Assembly (NCBI GenBank): GCA_000173575.1
Contig: ABYL01000039.1
Span: forward strand, 1-56,063
Length of the DNA: 56,063 bases
Direction of reading: 5' to 3'
Source: Burkholderia sp. H160
GTDB taxonomy: Bacteria; Pseudomonadota; Gammaproteobacteria; Burkholderiales; Burkholderiaceae
Below the pieces are notes generated by a model. It searched no databases. It was not told the origin of the DNA and saw only the letters and a program-made list of their open reading frames with translations. The position numbers and the translations under genes are program-made. This document shows, one piece after another, positions 29,453 through 37,271 of the stretch (within the stretch, counting starts at the first letter, position 1; every line of letters begins with the position of its first letter).

Positions 29453-30489
29453 CAGCGCTCCAGTTGTTCGAATTGGATGCGGGGATCGACCCACACGTAG
29501 CAAAGATCGGAGATCAGCCGCGTGACGAGGCCGATCAGCGTAAACAGATACAGCGTGCCGAGCACGACCGGATAGTCGCGCCGCATCACCGATTCATACG
29601 ACAGCAAGCCGAGCCCGTCGAGCGAGAACAGCGTTTCGATCAGCAGGCTGCCGGTGAAAAACGCGCCGATGAACGCACCCGGGAAATTGACGATCAGCGG
29701 CAGCAGCGCATTGCGAAATACATGCTTCCACAGCACGCGCTGCTCAGACAAACCTTTGGCGCGCGCAGTCAGCACGTACTGCTTGCGGATTTCGTCGAGG
29801 AACGCATTTTTCGTCAGCATCGTGACGACCGCGAAGCTGCCCACCACCGACGCCGTGATCGGCAACGTGATATGCCACAGATAGTCGAGGATCTTGCCGA
29901 CGAGGCTCAGCTGGTCCCAGTTGTCGGAGGTGAGGTTGCGCAACGGAAACAGCTGCAGGAACGTGCCGCCGCCGAACAGAACCAGCAGCAGCACGCCGAG
30001 CACGAAGCCCGGAATCGCGTAGCCGACCAGCACGACGAGGCTCGTCGCGACATCGAAGTGGGAGCCGTTGCGCACCGCCTTCGCGATGCCGAGCGGCACC
30101 GATATGAGATAGGTCAGAAAGAACGTCCACAGGCCGATGCTGATCGACACCGGCAGCTTCGAGATGATCAGCGACCACACGCTCTGATGACGGAAATAGC
30201 TCTGGCCGAGATCGAAGGTCGCGAAGCGCTTGAGCATCAGCACGTAGCGTTCGAGTGGCGGCTTGTCGAAGCCGTACAGCTGCTTCAGTTGCGCGACCTG
30301 TTGCGCGTCGACGCCGCTATGCGAGCGCAGCCCGAACGGCGAGGCGCCCTCCGCGCCCTTGCGCAGCTCGTGCTGCATCTGCTCGACGGGACCGCCCGGC
30401 ACGAACTGGATCACGACGAAGGTCAGCGTCAGCACGCCGAGCAGCGTCGGGATCATCAGCAGCAGGCGTTTGAGGATGTAGCTCCACAT
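29452..30489 (-). CDS. yejB: Peptide ABC transporter permease YejB
   Basis: A 345-residue DppB/OppB-type permease beginning MWSYILKRLLLMIPTLLGVL, with five or six membrane segments and the cytosolic coupling region near TARAKGLSEQRVLW. The GGPVEQMQHEL stretch after the first helix is the usual YejB loop. It pairs with YejE in the membrane. It lies 52 bases after yejA. Confidence 0.95.
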   Translation of the reverse strand: MWSYILKRLLLMIPTLLGVLTLTFVVIQFVPGGPVEQMQHELRKGAEGASPFGLRSHSGVDAQQVAQLKQLYGFDKPPLERYVLMLKRFATFDLGQSYFRHQSVWSLIISKLPVSISIGLWTFFLTYLISVPLGIAKAVRNGSHFDVATSLVVLVGYAIPGFVLGVLLLVLFGGGTFLQLFPLRNLTSDNWDQLSLVGKILDYLWHITLPITASVVGSFAVVTMLTKNAFLDEIRKQYVLTARAKGLSEQRVLWKHVFRNALLPLIVNFPGAFIGAFFTGSLLIETLFSLDGLGLLSYESVMRRDYPVVLGTLYLFTLIGLVTRLISDLCYVWVDPRIQFEQLER

Positions 30490-30541
30490 AGCGGTGTTCC
30501 GGTGCGAAGGCGTTAGTGGGGGCGATGGGTCTGCGGATCAA

Positions 30542-32452
30542 TCAGCGCCGTGCGTCTGTGTGCGCCTGCGAATCCTCGTACCACCACATCGTCGTGATCC
30601 AGCCTTCCGCGCCATAGTACAGCGGTAAAGTCTTCGGCCACGCGAGCCCGCGCCTGAACGCGACGCGATGCGTGCGGCTGTACCAGTGCGGTACCACATA
30701 GTAGCCATGCATCAGCAGACGGTCGAGCGCGTGCGAGGCGTCGGTCAGCTGCTCGCGCGTTTGCGCGTGCACGAGCGCGTTCAGCACCGCGTCGACGGCC
30801 GGCGACTTCAGGCCGATCGCGTTGTCCGAGCCGGGCGTATCGGCGGACTTGCTGCCGAAGCGGGTGATCTGCTCGGAGCCCGGCACCTGCACGTCGGGCA
30901 TGCGAATCGTCGTCACGTCGAAGTCGAATGCATCGAGCCGCTTCTGATAGACCGCGAAGTCGGTGGTGCGGAAGTTGACGGTGATGCCGAGCTTTTGCAG
31001 ATTGCGCGTGAAGGTCGCGATGATCGGCTCCATCGACGAGGCAGAGCCCGCGTCGTCGAGTATCTCGAACTGGAACGGCTCGCCCTTCGCGTTGCGCAGC
31101 GCGCCGTCACGATAGGTCCAGCCGGCCTGCTGCAGCAGATCGCGCGCCTGCAGCAGGTTCGCGCGCAGCGAGTCGGGCGCATCGGTATCGGGCTGCTTCG
31201 GCAGCGGCCCGAACACCGCCGGGTCGAGCTGGGCGCGAAACGGCTCGAGCAGCGCGAGCTCGCCTGGCGAGGGCAGCTCCCTCGCCTGCCATTCGGTGTT
31301 GGCGAAATAGCTGTCGATACGCGTGTACTGGCTAAAAAACAGCTGGCGGTTCAGCCATTGAAAGTCGAGCGCGAGATCGAGCGCCTGGCGCACCCGCACG
31401 TCCTGGAACAGTGGCCGGCGCGTGTTCAGGAAAAAGCCCTGCATGCCGGTGCCGTTGTGTTGCGGAAACTCGCGCTTGATCAGCTCGCCGCTTTCGAACT
31501 TCTTGCCGACGTCGCGCCGGACCCAGTTGCGCGCGATGTATTCGACGAGCGCATCGTACTCGCCGGCCTTGAACGCTTCGAGCCGCGCGGTGCTATCCGC
31601 ATACAGCTTGTAGACGATGCGATCGAAGTTGTTCATGCCGGCGCGCACCGGCAGATCGGCGCCCCAATAGTTCGGGTCGCGTTTAAACGTGATCGTGCGG
31701 CCGTTGTCGTAGCTGTCGATCAGATACGGCCCGCTGCCGATCGGCTTTTCGAACGCGAGCTGATCGAACGGAATGCGGCTGCCGTCCGGCCTCAGCCCCC
31801 ACTTGCGCGAGAACACCGGCATGCCGCCCGCAAGCAGCGGCAACTCGCGATTGCGCTCGCGAAACTCGAAGCGCACCGTGGCCGGATCGACGACGACCGC
31901 GCGCTTGATCTCCCCGAAGACCGATGCGAACTGCGGCGCGGCCTGCGGGCTCTTCAGCGTGTCGAGCGAGAACTTGACGTCGTCGGCGGTCACCGGGTCG
32001 CCGTTCGAAAAGCGCGCGCGGGGGTTGATGTGGAACGTGACCGACAGGCCGTCGGGCGCGACGACGATGTCGTCGGCGAGCAGTCCGTAGGCCGACGCGA
32101 CTTCGTCGCTGCTGCCGATTGTCAGGCTCTCGAACATCAGCTCGAGGCCGGGCGCGGCATTGCCGCGCAGCGTGAACGGATTGAACTTGTCGAAGCTGGT
32201 CAGGCGGCTCGGGTTCGCGAGCACGAGCGTGCCGCCTTTCGGCGCATCGGGATTGACGTAATCGAAGTGCTTGAAGCCGGCCGGATATTTCGGCTCGCCG
32301 TATTGCGCAATCGCATGCGCGGCATGGGCATGCGGTGCGGCGAGCAGACTCGCGCACAGCAGCGCGACAGCGAACGCGGCGCGCAAGGGTCCGTGGATCA
32401 CGCTGTGTCGAAGCGCATGAGGCGTTTGAACCCGTCGCGAGCCAGTTGTCAT
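30542..32452 (-). CDS. yejA: Periplasmic oligopeptide-binding protein YejA
   Basis: The 636-residue protein is a cluster C (family 5) solute-binding protein. It has a signal peptide (hydrophobic AFAVALLCASLLAA, cut after HAHA) and the family start IAQYGEPKYPAGFKHFDYVN. It delivers peptides to YejBE. ATG 32452 is preferred; the frame is open far upstream but runs through the neighbouring gene's terminator and antisense region. It heads the yejABEF run. No clear promoter was found in the 120 bases upstream. Confidence 0.95.
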   Translation of the reverse strand: MTTGSRRVQTPHALRHSVIHGPLRAAFAVALLCASLLAAPHAHAAHAIAQYGEPKYPAGFKHFDYVNPDAPKGGTLVLANPSRLTSFDKFNPFTLRGNAAPGLELMFESLTIGSSDEVASAYGLLADDIVVAPDGLSVTFHINPRARFSNGDPVTADDVKFSLDTLKSPQAAPQFASVFGEIKRAVVVDPATVRFEFRERNRELPLLAGGMPVFSRKWGLRPDGSRIPFDQLAFEKPIGSGPYLIDSYDNGRTITFKRDPNYWGADLPVRAGMNNFDRIVYKLYADSTARLEAFKAGEYDALVEYIARNWVRRDVGKKFESGELIKREFPQHNGTGMQGFFLNTRRPLFQDVRVRQALDLALDFQWLNRQLFFSQYTRIDSYFANTEWQARELPSPGELALLEPFRAQLDPAVFGPLPKQPDTDAPDSLRANLLQARDLLQQAGWTYRDGALRNAKGEPFQFEILDDAGSASSMEPIIATFTRNLQKLGITVNFRTTDFAVYQKRLDAFDFDVTTIRMPDVQVPGSEQITRFGSKSADTPGSDNAIGLKSPAVDAVLNALVHAQTREQLTDASHALDRLLMHGYYVVPHWYSRTHRVAFRRGLAWPKTLPLYYGAEGWITTMWWYEDSQAHTDARR

Positions 32453-32563
32453 GGAGTCGTGCTGGTAAGTGGGCAGTGGCGATGTGGGGAATTCTACCCA
32501 ATTACCTTGCCCGATCTGGCAGGCAACTGCGACGAAATGCCCGAGGGACCTTGGTGCGCGCAC

Positions 32564-32592
32564 AAACAAAAACCGCCCTCGAGGGGCGGTTT
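32564..32592 (-). terminator. Intrinsic terminator of the Pro-rich secreted protein gene
   Basis: AAACCGCCC (32570-32578) and GGGCGGTTT (32584-32592) form a nine-pair stem with loop TCGAG. On the minus strand it is followed by TTTTTGTTTG. Confidence 0.8.
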
Positions 32593-32621
32593 GGTGTCTG
32601 CTTGCGGCAGCTCGGCGCGCT

Positions 32622-32969
32622 TCAGTGCCAGCCGCGATGTTCGTCGTAGTGACCGCGCGGATAGTCGCCGCGGCCCGGCGGATGGTGGCGATACCAGTCG
32701 TCACGCCCCCAGTAGCGACGGCCGTCCCAGTAACGATCGCCATGCCAGCCGATCACGACTTGCGGTCCACCGTAGTACACGGGAGCAGGTTGATAGACGA
32801 CGGGCGGCGGCGGAGGCGGCGGCGGTGCGTAGACCGGAGCCGGTGCAACGTAGACCGGCGCGGGAATGCCGATATTGACCCCGATGTTGAGTCCCGCGGC
32901 CGTCGCGGCACCCGATGCAGCCAACGTCAACACCCCGAGCACGAGCGGAACAAGACGAGCGGACTTCAT
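32622..32969 (-). CDS. Small secreted Pro/Tyr/His-rich protein (PXPV-type repeats)
   Basis: The 115-residue product has a clear signal peptide (KSARLVPLVLGVLTLAASG, cleaved near ATA-AG). The mature part is low in complexity: NIGVNIGIPAPVYVAPAPVY, then a run of eight prolines. The C-terminal part is rich in Trp, Tyr, Arg and His (WDGRRYWGRDDWYRHHPPGR). Similar short proteins are common in Burkholderiaceae and have no known role; the His/Trp-rich end could bind metal or cell wall. A GGAGG-like site and its own terminator show it is a monocistronic gene. Confidence 0.85.
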   Translation of the reverse strand: MKSARLVPLVLGVLTLAASGAATAAGLNIGVNIGIPAPVYVAPAPVYAPPPPPPPPVVYQPAPVYYGGPQVVIGWHGDRYWDGRRYWGRDDWYRHHPPGRGDYPRGHYDEHRGWH

Positions 32970-33430
32970 TGATCACCTTTGGAGGAACATGTTTTGTTGG
33001 CGGAAATATAACGCAAGGCAGCAACACGCGTATTTCAAGTCTGTAATAACTGATGCCGAAGATCGCACCCGGGCGGGGGCGTAATGTCTGGTTACATCCG
33101 CCAGTCGGCGGTGAAAAAGCGCCACCCGCCCGGGCGCCGGGCTGCCGACGGGTTGACCTCACGCAAACGAACATTTTTATGTTCGAAAGAACATCCTGGT
33201 TCGAAATTTTGCGCTTAAGTCATCCGACCACCTGTTCCGGCGCGCCCAAAAATCATCAAGTTCTTGCGAAAAATCAGCGTGTAACGCCGCGCCACCTATG
33301 GTTTCCCCGAATATCTAGGCGATTCCCAAGTGGTAGGATGACCTCCAGTTAAAACTAACAAATGTTCGAATTCGCGCATACCCGACCACTGCCTCGAAAG
33401 CAACGGCCCGATGCGCCACGGAGACTAATT
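32970..33430. promoter_or_regulatory. 461-base intergenic region with overlapping inverted repeats
   Basis: This divergent region serves the Pro-rich protein gene (minus) and the transporter-glycosidase-porin cassette (plus). It holds the inverted repeats listed separately at 33168-33194 and a further TTCGAA at 33200-33205. ATGTTCGAA recurs at 33362. No convincing gene lies inside. A TAGGAT hexamer at 33334-33339 is a possible -10 element for the cassette, without a good -35. Confidence 0.45.
33168..33194. promoter_or_regulatory. Overlapping inverted repeats, candidate operator
   Basis: CGAACAT-TTTT-ATGTTCG (33168-33185) is a perfect inverted repeat. Its right arm is also the left arm of ATGTTC-GAAA-GAACAT (33179-33194). 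Three half-sites of the same six bases therefore follow each other with 4-base spacers, as expected for cooperative binding of a dimeric regulator. Confidence 0.55.
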
Positions 33431-34717
33431 TTGAAAACGATCAAGGGATTGCGCTGGTGGATCATCGCCCTCGTTTGCGTTGGGACGATCGTCAACTATC
33501 TGTCGCGCAACGCGCTCGGCGTGATGGCGCCCGAGCTGATGAAGCTGTTGCACATGAGCACGCGCCAGTATTCGTACGTGGTCGGTGCGTTCCAGGTCGG
33601 CTATACGGTGATGCAGCCCGTCTGCGGTCTGATCATCGATCTGATCGGCCTGCGTCTCGGTTTTGCCCTGTTCGCGTGTCTATGGTCGCTGACCGGCGTG
33701 TTCCACGGTTTCGCGGGCAGCTGGTTTTCGCTCGCGGCGCTGCGCGGCTTCATGGGCCTGTCCGAAGCAGTGGCGATTCCGGCCGGCATGAAGGTCGTGG
33801 CCGAATGGTTTCCCGATCGCGAGAAGTCCGTCGCGGTCGGCTACTTCAATGCGGGCACCTCGCTCGGCTCGCTGCTCGCGCCGCCCCTCGTCGTGTTCCT
33901 GTCGCTGCGCTACGGCTGGCAGAGCGCGTTCGCGGTCACCGGCGCACTCGGCTTCTTCTGGGCCGCCGCATGGTTCGTGCTGTACCGCTCGCCCGCCGAG
34001 CACAAGCGCATCAGCAGCACCGAGCGCACCGCGATCGTCGAAGGCCAGGCACCGCCGGCGGCGCGCCGTGCGAGCGTGCGTGAAGTGCTGCGCACGCGCC
34101 GCTTCTGGGCGATCGCGCAGGCGCGCTTTTTCGCCGAGCCGGCGTGGCAAACATTCAGTTTCTGGATTCCGCTTTATCTCGCCACCCAGCGTCATATGGA
34201 TCTGAAGCAGATCGCGATGTTCGCGTGGCTGCCGTTTCTCGCCGCGGACCTGGGCGGCCTGTTCGGCGGCTATCTGTCGCCGTTCCTGATGAAGCATTTT
34301 CGCGTGCCGCTGATCTGGTCGCGCATCTCGGGCGTCGTGCTCGGCGCGCTGATGATGCTCGGCCCGGCGTCGATCGGTCTCGTCGCGTCGCCGTATCAGG
34401 CCATCGCACTCTTCTGTGTCGGCGGCTTCGCGCACCAGATGATCTCGGCGCTAGTCAACACCCTCGCCGCCGACGTATTCGATCCGGGCGAAGTCGGCAC
34501 CGTCGCCGGCTTCGCGGGCATGGCCGCGTGGATCGGCGGCCTCGGCTTCTCGTTGATGGTCGGCGCGCTCGCCGATTCGATCGGCTACACGCCGCTGTTC
34601 GGCGCGCTCGGCGCGTTCGACATCATCGGCGCGACGCTGCTGATCATCCTGATGCGCGGTGTGCCGCGCCACGGCCGCGCGCACCGCGCCCAGCTTGGCG
34701 TGAAAACCGCTGCGTGA
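33431..34717 (+). CDS. MFS transporter, ExuT-like (anion:cation symporter family)
   Basis: Twelve hydrophobic segments and blocks such as RQYSYVVGAFQVGYTVMQPV and EWFPDREKSVAVGYFNAG closely resemble the hexuronate transporter ExuT. The substrate is therefore probably an acidic sugar or sugar-acid taken up with protons. I chose the TTG at 33431 (GGAGA 7 bases upstream, product 428 residues starting MKTIKGLRWW); the ATG at 33362 has no ribosome-binding site and adds a basic stretch unlike the family. The glycosidase gene follows after 19 bases, so they form an operon. Confidence 0.88.
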   Translation: MKTIKGLRWWIIALVCVGTIVNYLSRNALGVMAPELMKLLHMSTRQYSYVVGAFQVGYTVMQPVCGLIIDLIGLRLGFALFACLWSLTGVFHGFAGSWFSLAALRGFMGLSEAVAIPAGMKVVAEWFPDREKSVAVGYFNAGTSLGSLLAPPLVVFLSLRYGWQSAFAVTGALGFFWAAAWFVLYRSPAEHKRISSTERTAIVEGQAPPAARRASVREVLRTRRFWAIAQARFFAEPAWQTFSFWIPLYLATQRHMDLKQIAMFAWLPFLAADLGGLFGGYLSPFLMKHFRVPLIWSRISGVVLGALMMLGPASIGLVASPYQAIALFCVGGFAHQMISALVNTLAADVFDPGEVGTVAGFAGMAAWIGGLGFSLMVGALADSIGYTPLFGALGAFDIIGATLLIILMRGVPRHGRAHRAQLGVKTAA

Positions 34718-34736
34718 CCTCCCTCGAACACTCGAC

Positions 34737-37172
34737 ATGCGCTCATTGATCAATCTCAAGCATCCGCCGCGCTTCGCGCTCGCTCCAAACGCGGACAACC
34801 CCGCGCGCAACCCGGTCGTGCTGAGCGCACAGCCGAATTGCCGCATCGAGCTGTTCGTGCTCGCCGAAGACATCATCCGCGTGCTCGTGCTGCCGGACGG
34901 CGAAACCCGTGGCCCGCGCACGTGGGCGATCGCGCCCGGCGCTGACGACGTGCCGGTCGAAGGCCGCGAGCGCCGCGACCTGAGCGGCTTCACGCCGCCG
35001 CCGTTCACGGTGAAAGAAGCAGCCGGTCATGTCGTGATCGAAACGGCGCGCGTGCGCGTGAGCGTCGCGCTCGAAGGAGGCGCCTGCGCATGGGACATCC
35101 TGCACGACGGCACGTGGCATCACGTGATGAGCGACCGCAAAACTCAGGCGTACAACTTCGGCTGGTGGGACTCGCGTGTCTATCACTACGTGGAGCGGCG
35201 CCGCGACGAAATGTACGTGGGCCTCGGCGAGCGTGCCGGCTCGCTCGATCGCGCGCAGCAAAGCTATGAGATGCGCAACATCGACGCGATGGGCTACAGC
35301 GCGCGCACCACGGACCCGCTGTACAAGCACATCCCGTTCTACGTGACGTGGCAGCCGCAGACGTCGACGGGTTTCGGCCTGTTCTACGACACGCTCGCCG
35401 ATTGCCGCTTCGACATGGGCCGCGAACTCGACAACTATCACGGCCACTACCGGCATTTCATCGCCGAGCATGGCGATCTCGACTACTACTTCATCGCCTC
35501 GCCCGGCTCGCCGCTCGATGCGGTGCGCCGCTTCACCTGGCTCACCGGGCGTCCCGCGTGGATGCCGAAGTGGGGCCTCGGCTACTCGGGCTCGACGATG
35601 AGCTACACCGACGCGCCGGACGCGCAGCAGCGGATGGGCGAATTCATCGAGCGCTGCCGCGAGCATGACGTGCTGTGCGATTCGTTCCATCTGTCGTCGG
35701 GCTATACGTCGATCGGGCCGAAGCGCTACGTGTTCAACTGGAATCACGAGAAGTTTCCGGACATCGGCGGCTTCGTGCAAAGTTATCTCGATCACGGCGT
35801 GCGTCTGTGCGCGAACATCAAGCCGTGTCTGCTGCAGGACCACCCGGAGTTCGACGACGTCGCCCGCGCGGGCCTGCTGATCGAAGCGCCCGATGGCGAG
35901 CCCGCGTGGGTACAGTTCTGGGACGAAGTCGGCGCGTATCTCGACTTCACGAATCCCGCCACCATCGACTGGTGGAAATCACGCGTGAAGGACGCCCTGC
36001 TCAAGTACGGCATCGCGGCCACGTGGAACGACAACAACGAGTTCGAGATCTGGTCGCCGCATGCGATCGCGCGCGGCTTCGGCAAGGCCTATCCGGCACA
36101 GCAGGCGAAGGTATTGCAAACGCAGCTGATGATGCGCGCGTCGCGCGACGCGCAGCGCGAGCACGCACCCGACAAACGCCCGTTCCTCGTGTCGCGTTCG
36201 GGCGGCGTCGGCATGCATCGCTACGTACAGACGTGGTCTGGCGATAACTACACGTCGTGGGAAACGCTGCGCTTCAATCTGAAGATGGGTCTCGGGCTCG
36301 CCATGTCGGGCGTGTCGAATAGCGGCCACGACATCGGCGGCTTCTCGGGTCCGGCGCCGGAGCCGGAGCTGTTCGCGCGCTGGGTCGCGTTCGGCATCTT
36401 CCTGCCGCGCTTTTCGATTCATTCGTGGAACGACGACGGCAGCGTCAACGAGCCGTGGATGCACCCCGAAGTCACGCGACAGGTCGCTGATCTGATCAAG
36501 CTGCGCTATCGCCTGATCCCCTATCTGTACGAGCTACTGTGGCAATCGCATAGCGCGTACGAGCCGGTGTTGCGGCCGCTGTTCGCGGAGTTTCCGCACG
36601 ATCCGCGCTGCCTCGTCGATGGCGACGACATGATGCTCGGCTCGTCGATGCTGGTCGCGCCCGTGGTCGACCCGGGACGGAGCACGCGCGACGTGTACCT
36701 GCCGGCCGGCTCGCGCTGGGTGTCGTACTGGAGCGGCGAAGCGTTCGACGGCGGCCAGACCGTCACGCTGCCCGCGCCGTTCGAGCGTCCGGTGTTCCTG
36801 CTGCGCGAAGGCAGCGTGATTCCGCTGAACGTCGCCGAGCAGCACTTCGGGCGCGCCGCCGACGAGCGCGCATTCCTCGCGGTGCCGTATGCCAGCGCGG
36901 GCACCGCGCACGGCGGATCGATCGAGGACGACGGTGAGACCGAAGCGTGGCGCAATGGCGAGCAAGGTCGTTGGAACGTCACGCTGACCGGCGACGCAAA
37001 TACGTTGCGCGTGACTCTCGAGCGTCCGCAATGGATGCAGCACGCGCAATCGCAGGTGCGTGTGTTCGTGCCGATGCACGAAACACGCGCGATCGTCTGC
37101 ACGAACGGCACGCTCGTGGCCGATCACACCGCGGACGGCTGGCGCTGCCTGACGATTGCGCTGCCGCACTGA
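34737..37172 (+). CDS. Glycoside hydrolase family 31 (alpha-glycosidase), substrate unknown
   Basis: The 811-residue protein has an N-terminal beta-sandwich, a TIM barrel and C-terminal beta domains. The catalytic nucleophile is D432 in ATWNDNNEFEIWS and the acid/base is D503 in WSGDNYTSWE, followed by SGHDIGGFSG, all family 31 landmarks. FHLSSGYTS in the barrel and WNDNNE, instead of the common WNDMNE, mark a subgroup of its own. No signal peptide is present, so hydrolysis is cytosolic, after uptake by the transporter encoded just before it. Possible substrates include alpha-glucosides, alpha-xylosides or acidic glycosides; the sequence does not decide. No strong ribosome-binding site precedes the ATG. 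Confidence 0.92.
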   Translation: MRSLINLKHPPRFALAPNADNPARNPVVLSAQPNCRIELFVLAEDIIRVLVLPDGETRGPRTWAIAPGADDVPVEGRERRDLSGFTPPPFTVKEAAGHVVIETARVRVSVALEGGACAWDILHDGTWHHVMSDRKTQAYNFGWWDSRVYHYVERRRDEMYVGLGERAGSLDRAQQSYEMRNIDAMGYSARTTDPLYKHIPFYVTWQPQTSTGFGLFYDTLADCRFDMGRELDNYHGHYRHFIAEHGDLDYYFIASPGSPLDAVRRFTWLTGRPAWMPKWGLGYSGSTMSYTDAPDAQQRMGEFIERCREHDVLCDSFHLSSGYTSIGPKRYVFNWNHEKFPDIGGFVQSYLDHGVRLCANIKPCLLQDHPEFDDVARAGLLIEAPDGEPAWVQFWDEVGAYLDFTNPATIDWWKSRVKDALLKYGIAATWNDNNEFEIWSPHAIARGFGKAYPAQQAKVLQTQLMMRASRDAQREHAPDKRPFLVSRSGGVGMHRYVQTWSGDNYTSWETLRFNLKMGLGLAMSGVSNSGHDIGGFSGPAPEPELFARWVAFGIFLPRFSIHSWNDDGSVNEPWMHPEVTRQVADLIKLRYRLIPYLYELLWQSHSAYEPVLRPLFAEFPHDPRCLVDGDDMMLGSSMLVAPVVDPGRSTRDVYLPAGSRWVSYWSGEAFDGGQTVTLPAPFERPVFLLREGSVIPLNVAEQHFGRAADERAFLAVPYASAGTAHGGSIEDDGETEAWRNGEQGRWNVTLTGDANTLRVTLERPQWMQHAQSQVRVFVPMHETRAIVCTNGTLVADHTADGWRCLTIALPH

Positions 37173-37228
37173 GACACACGAGCACTGACACCGACTCGCG
37201 CTACCAGGCGCTGAACAACAAACCGCAC

Positions 37229-37247
37229 CGGCCTGAGGATCAGGCCG
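37229..37247 (+). promoter_or_regulatory. Hairpin in the glycosidase-porin spacer
   Basis: CGGCCTGA and TCAGGCCG form a perfect eight-pair stem with a GGA loop, 24 bases before the porin ATG. There is no T run, so it is not a terminator. It may protect the porin mRNA or limit its translation. Confidence 0.5.
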
Positions 37248-37271
37248 TGCACCCAGTCTGGAGACTTCCCA

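Noticed and set aside
30668-32878. 736-residue open frame opposite yejA and the Pro-rich gene
   Set aside because: Antisense shadow that also runs through a terminator hairpin on the other strand.
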